Made by a program: the position numbers and the translations under genes
The notes under the pieces: model-generated
Databases searched by the model: none
Told to the model about the DNA's origin: nothing
Seen by the model: the letters and a program-made list of their open reading frames with translations, nothing else
In this document: positions 37,608 through 48,984 of the stretch, piece by piece
Numbering within the stretch: the stretch's first letter is position 1
Layout: each line of letters starts with the position of its first letter
Source of the DNA: Chlamydoabsidia padenii
Taxonomy: Eukaryota; Mucoromycota; Mucoromycetes; Mucorales; Cunninghamellaceae
Direction: 5' to 3'
Assembly: GCA_025330725.1 (NCBI GenBank)
Contig: JAIWND010000074.1
Coordinates: forward strand, 1 to 49,982
DNA: 49,982 nucleotides

Positions 37608-40505
37608 GCCGGGGTTTAAATATCTGAAACTATCAAATGGGACAGCGTTAGCTTATCATTTATTCCTTCTTCTCTCTCTCTTTTCTCCCACTTACACCTT
37701 GTCAACGTCAACCACTTTTTTACCTCTAGCCGAAGGATAATGATCACCAATCTATTATACGAATGACAGTCTTGGAAACACTGCGCAACCACCTTAGTTC
37801 GACTTTAAACACCCTTCGCGATGAAACCTTCCTTGATAAAGATGCTGCACAAATCAAGGTAAATTTTAAAAAACAAAACTATCCAACAACATACGATACT
37901 AACAATTTCTTCTTTTTCTTCTATTGTTCTCATCTTATTTGAACGTACTACATTGTGGTAAATCACCAGTGTTTATCCTATGCAACGAACGAATCTGTCG
38001 AAGAAAAACGTAAGTAGGACAATCCCCAAATATTGATCGATGACTAACTTCCTTTACTATTATACAAAATCAACTTGTAATAAAGGCTTCTTTTACTTAT
38101 AAAAGGATCACTCAGCGGGGCATCAACACCATACACATGCCTGCGACCTTTTTTAACGTGATGCATAATTCATATCAAGCATGACTTTCCCCGCCTGTTG
38201 ACTTTGATGGGCACTCTTTTATTCTCTCTCTTTGGTTATTTGGCGGCTGCACAAAGAATTGTTTTTTGGTAAACAAGATGGTAACTCATAGTGGTTGGAA
38301 TATTAAATGATGAACAAAAGTCATGGTGGATTAAATGACCTCTGTGCTAATGGGCATCTCACTGACAATGGCGAATCTCTCTATCTCGAAACACTCCAAA
38401 TTGGATCAGAGTGGCTAGGGTAAGGAAGCAAACAAGAGAAAAGTGAAAAAGTGTGGCGGTGGTATGCACTGGCATGAAGCACTTGGGTCGGATACTAACT
38501 AAAGCTTATGATATTGGCGGATGCTCTCTTTTTAGTGTATTCATTCAAAGGATGATATATAACGCCTCACTATGCCCGAAACATTCAGTTATGGTGGACG
38601 GAATGACGAAAATGATGATCTTTCTCGGATTGATCCTATTACAAAGGTAAAAAAAAGTGGCAATGGTAACTGGTCAAATGGCTAATACAAACACTGATGA
38701 TGATGATCCATTTAGACAGTGTTGATATAAATTGGATTGATCTGCATGTATTGGGGGTACTGATGCAAAGTGGGATAATGATGGTATTTGTCAATCTGAT
38801 TCTGTGGTGAAGGTAAAAAAAAAAAGAGGAATACAGTAGTGATGTAGAATAGCTTTTGTATATTAACCATCTTCAACTTGATGATAGTGGACACAGGAGC
38901 ATCAACAATGGATGATGATTTGGATATGATAGGGGGACATAACAACAATCAATTCTCAATCTTCGACCATTATCTTGAACGGCATGAATGTGCATGTCAA
39001 GGGGCTACTTACACTCACTCACCTTCTTCGACTCAAACCAGCTCCACAAAGACATCTCGGCGATCGGTGCACAAGGCAGCTAAAAAACCGGGTTACGACA
39101 TTAAACAATACATCGATACTTGATTACGATTGATACAACATACAATTTACACCTATCTTGACTTGACTACAACAGCATAGTGAAGACATGATCCAAAATC
39201 AGCAATCATCATTTCTTCACTATCTCAGGGGGATGAAATTACTTGATCACACTACAAGAATTGCGAATTATGATCACAGCAACACAACACAGCACATAAT
39301 CGACATCTCACTGTGGCCGAATCAACTTCTCTCTAATCTCACAAAAACGACATGGTCCCGCCACCAACACATTCGAGATTGGATCAACATACTGGATCAG
39401 TAACTAGTCAACACAATGGAACTCAATCAGCTGTCAACATTACCAACAATCCAACGGGGTACATCTCACACCACAATCGATTGTACAGTCATCAGTTAAA
39501 AGCCCTTTGCATACCATATTGTACACAAATCCACCGACAAACCGAATACAGCATGGATCGACCACCATTTTAATCCAGATACAGCTGGAACTCCAAACAT
39601 TCCATTGGGACGGGAAAGTCAGTCCTCTACTTTTGCAAAATGATCACTAATTGGAACGACTTTACAACAAAATGGATCGACTGGCGGATCAGATCAAGAA
39701 ACAGGTACACCGCATGGCTCATGGAATTAGATCAAACTGGAGGGTGAACGATTATCGAAATCATGTGGTCAAAGACAGACCTCTCAACAATCATCATATT
39801 CGAATCAGCTCCAACAAAAGTGACAATTCATCATCCAGCTCTCTCCATCTTGAACACTGCGGCAACAACAATCTGGTATGATTGATGATGAAATATTGAT
39901 GTTCAGTGTCTAATCTTCTTTTTATTATTAGAATCATGGACTACCGATTACAATGAACAAAGAAATCAACCGGAAAAGGATCAGCACACATCCCTTTAGC
40001 GAATCTACACCAACATTCACTCCCATATGGTTTTTGTCCAATGGTAATTTTGGCACCAGATCAACATCCAACAAGATTAATTGCAACAAATGGAGTGGTG
40101 GTGATGGTGATGATAGATGATTGGATGACTACGGGCGGATCGATAATCTCAACACAGGACGGTAGGACTCGAATGCGCTTCTCTCAAATGCAGGACAGGG
40201 ATAATAATTATCAGGATGGATCGAAAAGATAATTTTTTTCCTCTTCTTTTATTTAATAGACTAAACATCTCTCTGATTGATAGGCTCGAGTGATCAATCA
40301 CTAGTGGGAAGGGCAATTGTCTCTCTCTCTCTAATATTGGCTGGTTTGGGTCGGATCAAAAATAAGGCTGTGGCAATCTTTGGTTTTGCCTCTTCCTCAT
40401 ACATATATATACACAGTTTAGTCCCCCTTTTTATCTAGTATAGACACAGTTGATAGACGTAGTATAGAAATAAACCTTGTTTTAAACTGTATTTAATAGA
40501 AAAAA
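37608..40505 (+). repeat. array unit 3
   Basis: Starts with CCGGGGTTTAAA (37609-37620) and a CT-rich leader. Shared modules: the AACAAGATGGTAACTCA...TGGTTGGAA block (38272-38302), module 1 at 38312-38382, module 2 at about 38536-38646 (ending ACAAAG|GTAAA), module 3 at about 38717-38812 (DAKWDNDGICQSDSVVK), the ATCATGGACTACCGATTACAA exon at 39932, and the tail 40440-40500 (TAGTATAGAAATAA...TTTTAAACTGTATTTAATA). Modules 1-3 of units 3, 4 and 5 align along their full length, but indels break the frames. Confidence 0.6.
37763..38102 (+). CDS. possible short three-exon frame at the start of unit 3
   Basis: ATG at 37763 opens a 32-codon exon (37763-37858) with regular Leu spacing (MTVLETLRNHLSSTLNTLRD), joined through GT-AG introns to 37970-38009 and 38086-38102, giving 50 residues and a TAA stop. 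It follows a promoter-type motif and CT-rich leader by about 150 bp. Composition is protein-like, but the third exon is tiny and no homologue is recognised. It could be the 5' remnant of a larger gene cut by rearrangement. Confidence 0.3.
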
Positions 40506-40634
40506 AAACTTTGTCACGCTTTATTTGAATTTGAAAAAAAGAAAAGAGGGAATGAAGGTTAATGGATTCGGATTGTATTGACATGTATCATGCTGTTTTT
40601 GATCAAACGTCTTTAAAAGAATGGTTGCACCAAA

Positions 40635-43165
40635 AGCGGGATTTAAAAAATAAAAGGGGGAGCTGGTTTTTTTTTCTTCTTCACTTCTTTTTCTTTATTT
40701 CCTCTCACTTTTTTATTATTGATCCAACACTCGATGCTTTATTGATCCACTTTTGTTACTCCTCCCCTTCTCAATCTTGCAATTACTTGAAAATGACGCG
40801 TCCATTCCCTATCCACAACACCGTTGAAACTTTTGGTGGCAACTCATCTCTAACACTAACTACGCCGACACTATTCTATAGCCTCTCACTTGGCTTCTTC
40901 AACAGGATAAGCGATTACACTCATCTCAGCAAACCGATCAACATCAATAAAAACGACGACTGTTGAAAAGGATCTCTCAACGGAACATCACTACCATCGA
41001 CGCCTACTACTTTTTTTAAACAAGATGTTCAGCTCTCAACAGAAACGACTACCTTTGCTTGCTGGACTTTGTTAGCACTCTTTTGATCTATATAATGGGA
41101 TCTGTATAAAGTAGTGCTTTTGGTGGACAAGATGGTAACTCACAATAGTTGGAACGATCAATGAAGACGAACAAAAGTCATGGTGGATTAATTGACTCTG
41201 TGTTAATGGGTGCCTCACTGACGAGGACGAATCACTCCACTCCAAACTGAATCAAAGTGGTAAAGGTAAGCAAACAAACAAAAATAGCAACGCATAGTGG
41301 TAATGGTATGGACTGGTATGAAGCACTTAGATCGGATACTAACCGAAACTTATGATAATGACATCTGCTCTCTTTTTAATAGATTCAGGCATAGGATGAT
41401 ATATACTGACTCACTGTACTCGGACTATGCATTCATTATGGACAGCTTTATCTTGTGAAGGAAACAGCATTGGGGAAATGATGATTATCCTCGCTTTGAT
41501 CTTGTTACAAAGGTAAAACAAAAAAGAAAAAGTAATGATGGGCCTGATTGAGCCTAATACGAACGATGATGATACTGATTGAATTTTTTATTTGGTACGT
41601 TTAGCTGATGCTGATACAAACTGAATCCATCTGCATGGTCTTGATGATACAGAGTGGGGAAAACAAGGATGCGTTTACTCTGATCTGTAGTAAAGGTAAA
41701 AAAAAAAAAAAAAAGCAATGCGATTGTGCAGACTAACTCTTGTGCATATTAATCATCTTCATCTCAATGATAGTACCCTCTCTTTGCCTGGATCAGTCAA
41801 TAAACAAATGGATGGTCTGTTTCTTCTTCTTATTCTCAAGATCATGGACTGCCGATTATAATAAACAACGGAGGGAAAGAGGATGGTAATGTTATACTGT
41901 ATGCACCCTTCATCAAGACTTTGATACTAATACTTTTGCTTCTCTCTTCATCTTTCTTCATGTTTAGGTGGAATTGATACATACTAACTCTTTGTGTATG
42001 GGCTACGTACTGGTGATGGACAAACTAGGGGAAAAGGTAAAGCAATCAAACAACAAGGGGAATAAGGAAGTACTGTAAACTGGGACTTTCTCTTTTGAGT
42101 TAACAACTTCATCAAGGCTCTGATACTGATACCTTTCTTTTCTCTCTCTGTCTAGGTGAATAGGTGACCCAAATACCAGCAAACGTAAGCAATAACTTGG
42201 ACGGCTGATCATCTATTTACCTGAATCGACGTCTATGATGACAATTGTGTGTATCAATGAACATCAAAGTGATTTCGGCACGGCAACAACTTCTGACCAT
42301 CGACTAGCACGACTATCAAAAAGGTGACCTCGCTCCGTCATGTGGCTACACCTTGATTTATCGATGCACTAGACAGCTACTACATACATTCAACAAATAG
42401 ATTCAATTGGGTGTGCACACGGGAAACTGGACATACATCAACCAACAACCAATCAACCATATCAACCATATCAACCATATCAACCATATCACCACAAAAT
42501 CTCTCGCCTTCATGAACATCTTATCAAAAAATTGGCCTGGAAGGATGTAAAAATGTGGATTTTATCAAAACCAATATCTCAAATGAAATATGGGCTGGGC
42601 TTGGCTTGGCTGGTAATCACAATCACAATGACCAACAAAATGATGATGATTGGCGAATGGCAACTTGAATGACTTTGGCTGAATCAGTAATGCTACTTCT
42701 CCTTCATATACTGGATTGGGTGATGATCAACAAGATGATTGGCAGCAGGTAATCTTTTTTTCTCAGTAACAACGGGCAATCGACAACATTGTTTGAACCA
42801 AGACAATGAACAAGGTAATGGTGGACTCTGGCTTTATCTCTCTTCCCCTCTTCACATGGATTCACAAACTTGGCCTCGACGAACCTGGGCTAATGCCAGC
42901 AATATCAAGGACAGGTGCCTTTTTTTTTTTTCTTCAAAAGGTTTTGGTGATCGCACAACAGGAAAAAGACGGGCGGCTCACTATTTGACAATGATTGGAT
43001 TGGATTTGGATTGGATCTGACGATACTGGCTTTATTATCCCTCTTCCCTCCTTTACACACATAGTTTAGCCTGCCTTTAACCACTACTTCCTCCATCTCA
43101 TCATACAGTAGTATAGTATAAACATAGGAATGATTCTTTTAAACTAAAAATGTAATAAATTAAAC
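40635..43165 (+). repeat. array unit 4 (chimeric)
   Basis: Starts with AGCGGGATTTAAA (40635-40647) and a T/C-rich leader; an ATG at 40793 opens 57 codons in the leader exon. Left half carries unit-3-like modules 1 (41170-41238), 2 (41384-41513), 3 (about 41605-41696) and the ATCATGGACTGCCGATTATAA exon (41841). At about 41871 it switches to unit-1/2-type sequence (CGGAGGGAAAGAGGATGGTAATG) with the 69-nt exon at 41968-42036 and the unit-1-type tail (43108-43160). This junction suggests recombination between array members. A 10-bp ATATCAACCA microsatellite lies at about 42456-42490. Confidence 0.6.
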
Positions 43166-43324
43166 AAATCTTATGTAAAACTCTCTCATAGGACATTTTG
43201 GAATAAGGAAGAGAAAGTAATGATCAATGGATTGGATTGTTTTATCAAGTTGGCTGAGTAGATTATTTAAAAAGGTCCTCTCTTGCAAACATAGTTCAGG
43301 CACGACAATGCTCGCCGACAGCGG

Positions 43325-46005
43325 GGGTTAAACATCATACACAAAAGAGAGGCCTATTTTTTTCATCTTTTCATCTTCACCCTCTTTCTTTCTCTCTCTT
43401 TTTTTTTTATTGTCATCAATCTAACACATATCACTTCATTTACTTACTCTTCTTACTCCCCCCCCCCTTGATTCCTACTTGACTTTTATACTTCTAACTA
43501 CTTTGACCTGACGCCGTACATTTATTATTCCCTACATGCCTTTTAATACATTTGGCGCAACTTCCTTTGATCTCTGAATACGACATCATACAACTATGGT
43601 TTCTTATTGGACTTTATCAACAGTATAAACGACTTTACTCATCTCAACAAGACGATTTACTTTTATGAAAGACAACGAATCTTCAACTAGATCACAAATT
43701 GGAACATTATTACCACACACATCTTATAAAAACGACATTCTTCGCCTGTTGAACTTTATAAACACTCTTCTTGCCTTCTCTTTGGTTAAGGTGGGGCGCA
43801 CAAGGTAGTGGTTTTGGTGTTTAAAACAGTAACTTACATTGGTTGGAACGATTAGTAAAGTGGACAATAGTGGTGATGAAGAAGCGGACCTCTACGCTAA
43901 TGGTGTGTTTAATGGCAATAACGAATCTCTCTCAATAGTCTCCAGGCTGGATCAAGGTGACAAAGGTAAACAAAGAAAAATAGAAGATAGCATTGGTATT
44001 GATAGTAAGCGTATACTAACCAAAGCTTCTGGTAATGGCAATGGCTCTCTTTTTTGTAGGTTTAAACAAAGATTGACTCTTTGCATATGGATTATACATT
44101 CCATGATGGGCACTTTTACTTTTGAATGAAACAAAATGGCGAAAATGGTGATCGTCTTCGAAACGATATAATAACAAAGGTAAGCATACAGAGAAAGTGT
44201 CGATGGTTAGTGATTGGGTGCTAATACAAAACCTGATGCTGATGGTCCTTTTTTTTTTTTTTTTTTTTTTTTTTTCTTTTCTATAGGCTTCGGTGGTGCC
44301 GACACAAACTGACTCCCTCTGCATATTGGGTACTGATGATTTGAATGATACAAAGTGGGGGAAAACGACGATGCTTATGGATCTGGTTTATAGTCAAGGT
44401 AAAAAAAGTAAAAAGGATTATGGTAGTGGTGTGGGACAACTTTTATGTATTAATCATTTACATTATAATGATGGTAAATCTCTTTTTGCTTAGATACAAG
44501 TATCTAAATGGCATGGGAAGGGAAAAGTTTGACGAAAAGGTGATGGCATCGTGTAAGGAGCTTCGTGATCGGTAATGGTGGCTAACTCTATCCGCATGTC
44601 TCAGAACAAAAGGGTGTACTGTTTGAAACTCACATTGGACATGGACACTATTGGCTTGACTGCTAGCTGGGGATATCTGTATCAATGGTGGTGGTGGTCA
44701 AGATTATATCAAGCATGTACAAACTATCTTGCTGGATGTCATCTTTGTCAAGCATCTGGGTGCAAATACAAGCCGGGAAAGTCGATCACGATTGGGGTGA
44801 ATCAGCTCTTTAAATGGTAGGGCACCGGTTTTGGTGTGGCTGTTGCTAAGGAAACTCGTATTTGCTGGTGGTTGTGGAATGCTTGTCAGGGTGATCAATG
44901 ACTTGTGCGTTACGCGTGATTTGATGAAGAACTCTTCTCGGTGCTTGGTCCTCCATCAATGGCATCATTTGTCTCCATGGTCAGTATCAAATACTCCTGC
45001 TCTTCTCCGTACCATCACTTTGACTCACGGCAATGTAAAGTATCTGAATGGCGTATTGGTACAAGATATTAGGAAGTTGGCTTTTGTAGTTCCCGACAAT
45101 GGGAATTCAATGATACATCAGGTACTTTATGGTTAGTGGACAAAGATCTTGGTGGAATATGGTGTGTCTCCATTTGAAATGCTGTATGATGTACCTATGG
45201 TGTATCTAGTCGTGCCTTGTGGATGGATCCGTTCCAAAAATTAGGCAAGTCAAATCAAGGGTCCATATTTGATAAGTGGGGCTCCATACAACACACAAAA
45301 AAAAGGATGGAATAAGGGTACAGTAGGTAGAATCTAACACGTATTTTACTTTTAGGTCAACGAATTAGATTATTTGCGATTCTGGCTTGGATGGACTGGT
45401 TTACCGCTTTAATTGGATCTGCATACTGCGTGTCATAATCTCTGATCGTACGTAAGTATAACCTACACAAGATGATACTTGTTGGAATACATATGATTCT
45501 GAATGTTTTTTTTTCTTCTCGTTTTAGGAGTAGGGATTATGGAATGTCGATTACAACCAACGTCGGAACCGATCGAAACAAGCGAAAAAAGGCCATCACA
45601 CCCACCTTTGACGAATCAACACCTATTCACAGTTACATGCAGATCGAATCTTACCTTTGTCACCAATTCCACAACCAACAAGGCCAATTACAGCAAATGT
45701 AGTGATGGTAACTGAATTGTACAGGTAGCTGTAAGATCTCGATATACTGGAACACTGGATTTGGACGCTCTTCTCGGGACGATCAAATGATGATTCAAAC
45801 AGGCAAAAGCTTTATCTCTCCAGCATTTACGGATTAAACGATCAAAAAAATGGTGGCAATCCGTGTATGTCTCTTCCTCCATCAACATACACATAAACAG
45901 CTCAATCTCTTCCTCCATGCAAGCTTGCACCCTTCCTCTGTTTAATATAGTATAGCATAGTATAGAATAACTCTTGTTTTAAACTGTATATAATAAAAAC
46001 CAAGC
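43325..46005 (+). repeat. array unit 5 with inserted retroelement relic
   Basis: Starts with GCGGGGGTTAAAC and a long CT-rich leader with a C run (43459-43467). Modules: 1 at 43863-43932 (DLYANGVFNGNNESLS, open), 2 at about 44060-44179 (ENGDRLRNDIITK end), 3 at about 44287-44398 (TQTDSLCILGTDDLND, open). A Ty3/gypsy integrase relic follows at 44497-45235, then the ATTATGGAATGTCGATTACAA exon (45536) and the tail 45945-46000 (TAGTATAGAATAA...TTTTAAACTGTATATAATAAA). A T run of about 27 lies before module 3 (44248-44274). Confidence 0.6.
44497..45235 (+). pseudogene. decayed Ty3/gypsy-type integrase fragment
   Basis: Translated pieces in shifting frames match a chromodomain-less Ty3/gypsy integrase in the right order. 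First a lead-in (KFDEKVMASCKELRDR-like). Then the zinc-binding end (44640-44770: LYQACTNYLAGCHLCQ with the Trp-rich stretch before it). Later comes NG.L...I.KLA followed by VLYG (about 45040-45135), and lastly YGVSPFEMLYDVPM at 45154-45195. Stops and frameshifts interrupt it throughout, the catalytic D,D(35)E core cannot be traced, and no reverse transcriptase, RNase H or LTRs were found alongside. It is an old fragment with no coding capacity. Confidence 0.8.
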
Positions 46006-46089
46006 ATGACACATTAATCATTATTGCGAAAAAAAAAGATTAGGATTATCTTATCGTGTCATATACATCCATCAATCTTACAATAAAAA

Positions 46090-48065
46090 TGCGGGATTTG
46101 CAAATGACAGGGCACAAAAAAAAAGTTGGGCTGTCCTTTTTTTATATTTACCTTTCCCACACTTTTTTTACTTCTTCTTTGTCTTTCACACACTTTTTTT
46201 TTACCCATCCAATACATCGCATTACTTGCTCGTCTTTCCATCTCCCTATTGCAATTGGACTATATTACTTCTGATTCCAGTAACATGGCGTCGTGCATTA
46301 TTATTCACCACATTACTTTTTAATCTACTTCTCTCAAGTTACATTCCTCACTTGTTACAACGTTATTCAACCACGATCTTCGAAAACAAGACGAACAACC
46401 TCACTCATCTCGACAAAACAATCTTCATTCATAAAAGACAACACATCTTTGACGGGATTACTAAACGGACCATCATTAGCACACAATGCCTTGAACTTTT
46501 GAACACGGTGAACAACATTTTATCAAAACGATTTTGCGCGGGATATGGTTTCCTTCAATACGATAAACAACTTTTGTCATCACAACAAGACAATGTGCAT
46601 TCCTAAAGAACAGTGAATCTTTATCGGCATTAGTAAATGGAATATCATTACGACACATTACCATCAACTTTGAAGATGGTGAACAACATTTTATAAAAAA
46701 CGACTTGCGCGGGATATGGTTTTCTTCAAGACGATAAACAACTTTTGTCATCACAACAAGACGACCTGCATTCCTAAAAAACAGTGAATCTTTAACGGGA
46801 TCAGTAAATGGGACTTCATTACGAAACATTACCATCAACTTTAAAGATGGTGAATAGCTTTTATGACAAACGACTAAATTCACCTGCTGGACTTGACATG
46901 CACTCTTTTTTTTTTTTGCTTTGGATAAGACGACTGCTCCTAAACTGTTGGATTCGGTGAACAAGATGGCAACTCGCACTAATGGCACAATTAGTAACAT
47001 GGTTAACTTGGACGAAGTAAATGAACAATGTAAGTGGATGAATATGCCTTTGCTTACTTTTTTTTTGGCGATGGTGATAGTTATGGCCCTTACTTTTTTT
47101 GGTCATGGTGATAGGTATGCATTTACTTTTTTTTTCTTTTGAAGATAGGGAACCCTTTACTTTTTTTTTCTTTTAGTGACAGGAATGTGATCGAAAGTGA
47201 TGGTAAAAGAACTGGTGTGTTTACTGACGATAGCAATGAACTTACAACAAAGGTAATGAAAGAAAAAAAAAAAGAACGATGGTATTGGTTATTTCTCGAC
47301 TTGACAATACAAACATAAACTTTTTTTTCTCCTGGTAGGCCATTACAACAATGAAACAAGACGATCTCAACTGAATATTGTGTAATGATGATGTGAATCA
47401 AACATAATCGTGATCATGCAAAGGTAATGAAACAAAAAAAAGGTGGCACTTGTTGTTGATCGACTGGACAATACAAACATAAACTTTTTTTCATCTGGTA
47501 GATCATGACAACATTGAAACAAGACGACCTCAACTGGATATTACGTAGTGATAATGTGAATTAAACATAATGGCAAAGATGACGATCATGCAAAAGTAAT
47601 GAAACAAAAAAAGGTGTCATTTAATAACGACAACACCTATATTGAATAAAATAGAATCACTATTGTTTTTTTAGTATCATTGTCAATAAATATAAATAAA
47701 ACACTTGTTCTACTACTATTTGTTGCTGATCGACTTGACAATATATATTCTAAACTTTTTTTTTCTTCTGATGACCGATGGAAACAATGAAAGAGTAGGA
47801 CCCTATCTGAATATTAGTAATGATAATTTAAATCAAACATAATGGAAATCATGCAACAAAGACAAAGAAAAAAGTTGAGATGGTACCTGAATGAATTCCT
47901 GAAGCAAACAGAAACTTTTATATTGATTATGATTAGAATAAGAGAATGTGGATCAAGCTAGAATAAAAAAAAGATGCAATGAATAGTTTTTATCCTAATT
48001 ACTCTTTAGCAAACAAATAGCAACGTAGTATTGAAATAAATGCTTGTTTAATAAAAAACACGGTA
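46090..48065 (+). repeat. array unit 6 (degenerate, nearest the chromosome end)
   Basis: Starts with TGCGGGATTTGCAAA and a T/C-rich leader (46120-46250). The AACAAGATGGCAACTCGCACTAATGG block at 46961-46986 corresponds to the start of module 1 in units 3 and 4. Downstream are three GTAATGA...TTTTTT...AG intron-like segments with shared GACAATACAAACATAAACTT (47301-47330, 47465-47490) and ACAA.ATGAAACAAGACGA blocks. It ends with AATAAA-containing A/T-rich sequence near 48035-48060. No coding frame is supported. Confidence 0.5.
46390..46865. repeat. tandem repeat of 171 bp, nearly three copies
   Basis: Units share GCGCGGGATATGGTTT.CTTCAA.ACGATAAACAACTT, TCATCACAACAAGAC and CAGTGAATCTTTA.CGG. The repeated GGATATGG anchor stands at 46541 and 46712, and the CATTCxTAAAAGACA-type anchor at about 46427, 46599 and 46770. 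Because 171 is a multiple of three, one minus-strand frame stays open through all copies (46476-47000) and translates to a repeating 57-residue block. I regard that as a by-product of the period, not evidence of a gene. Confidence 0.7.
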
Positions 48066-48199
48066 TTTAGGCAAAAAGACCGACTTTTACGATGAAAAGA
48101 CTCTGGATTTTTTTTTTCAAACGTGAATAACTCTCTAAGGACAAGAGTACGGCGAGTGAAAACGGTATCACTGGCAAGAGAAAATGAATGCGCATTGAA

Positions 48200-48310
48200 T
48201 TAACTTCCATAGCAACGAGTATCCATAGTTACCGTCATAGCAACCTGTAACCATAGTAACTGTCATAGCAACGAGTAACCTAGTTACGAGTATCGATGGT
48301 TACTATAATT
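48200..48310. repeat. short CATAGCAAC / CATAGTTAC repeats
   Basis: A cluster of related 9-17-nt words (CCATAGCAACGAGTA, GTCATAGCAACCTGTAACC, GTCATAGCAACGAGTAACC) with the small palindrome GTAACCTAGTTAC at 48275-48287. Function unknown. Confidence 0.6.
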
Positions 48311-48372
48311 AAGCAGATGATGGAGTTATAGTATGGCATGACACTTTAGTTCACGTATACAATCGGCAGATT

Positions 48373-48538
48373 GCCCGGATAGTCAAATGGTATCGACGCT
48401 CTCCTTTGATTACCGAGGTTCTTGGTTCGAAACCCATCCTTGTAGTAGTTCCTTGAATCTAATCTGTGAGTATCACCGTCGTGGTATGTGGACTCCTGAG
48501 AAAAAACCGCACACCTGATGGGGTGTGTGCGGTTTTTT
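48373..48538 (+). ncRNA. putative Pol III transcript with a tRNA-like head
   Basis: From 48373 the sequence follows tRNA geometry exactly. There is an A-box-like GATAGTCAAATGG with U8/A9 in place, a D-stem GTC/GAC, T33 and anticodon position TTG, and a perfect B box GGTTCGAAACC starting at tRNA position 52 (48424-48434). The acceptor and anticodon stems do not pair, so it is not a functional tRNA. About 90 nt downstream a 15-bp hairpin ends in T6 (48533-48538), a Pol III terminator. This would give an RNA of about 165 nt. It could be a SINE/tRNA pseudogene rather than an active gene. Confidence 0.45.
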
Positions 48539-48539
48539 C
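48500..48539 (+). terminator. strong hairpin followed by T run
   Basis: Perfect 15-bp inverted repeat GAAAAAACCGCACAC (48500-48514) and GTGTGCGGTTTTTTC (48525-48539) around a 10-nt loop. In shape it equals a bacterial intrinsic terminator read in either direction, which is unusual in a fungal nuclear sequence. Confidence 0.6.
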
Positions 48540-48566
48540 GGGTTATTCAACTAGCTTTTTTTTGCT

Positions 48567-48623
48567 GGCGAGCACGAAGTGCGAAGCGTTATGAAGAATG
48601 ATGGCGAGCACGAAGTGCGAAGC
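48567..48623. repeat. two copies of a 21-nt palindrome-bearing repeat
   Basis: GGCGAGCACGAAGTGCGAAGC occurs at 48567-48587 and 48603-48623, each with GCAC-GAA-GTGC inside. G+C-rich islands in an A/T-rich subtelomere. Confidence 0.8.
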
Positions 48624-48677
48624 ATTATACCAGATAATGAAGAATGATGATGAAGATTGATGAAGGATGATGATGAA

Positions 48678-48950
48678 GATTGTTATTACCAGATTGTTAT
48701 TTTAAGATTGATTTTATTTAAGATTGATATTTTTGAGATTGTTATTACCAGATTGATATTTTAAGATTGATTTTATTTAAGATTGATATTTTTGAGATTG
48801 TTATTACCAGATTGATATTTTAAGATTGTTGATATTTAATAATGATATTTTTGATGATGAAGATTGATATTTTTGAGATTGTTATTACCAGATTGATATT
48901 TTGAGAATGTTGATAATTTAATTGGTATTTTGAGAATGTTGATAATTTAA
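48678..48950. repeat. 59-bp A/T-rich minisatellite
   Basis: Units starting GATTGTTATTACCAGATTG at 48678, 48737 and 48796 are exactly 59 bp apart; a fourth at 48877 follows a 22-bp insertion. The tail decays into GAGAATGTTGATAATTTAA repeats. Confidence 0.85.
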
Positions 48951-48984
48951 AAGGCGAACAATTTAGCCGAAATGATAATTTAAA

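Noticed and set aside
38878..39123. DTGAST motif near the start of an open frame in unit 3, resembling a retroviral-type aspartic protease active site
   Set aside because: The following residues do not fit the fold, and the stretch aligns with an intron 3' end (CATCTTCAACTTGATGATAG) shared with units 4 and 5, so the motif is probably chance.
46476..47000. 174-codon minus-strand open frame with a repeated 57-residue block
   Set aside because: It lies on a 171-bp tandem repeat whose period is a multiple of three, which keeps any open frame open; it runs against the direction of the array and has no start context.
48373..48445. Functional tRNA-Gln(TTG)
   Set aside because: Boxes A and B and T33 are present, but the acceptor stem, anticodon stem and two T-stem pairs do not form, so it can only be a tRNA-derived element.
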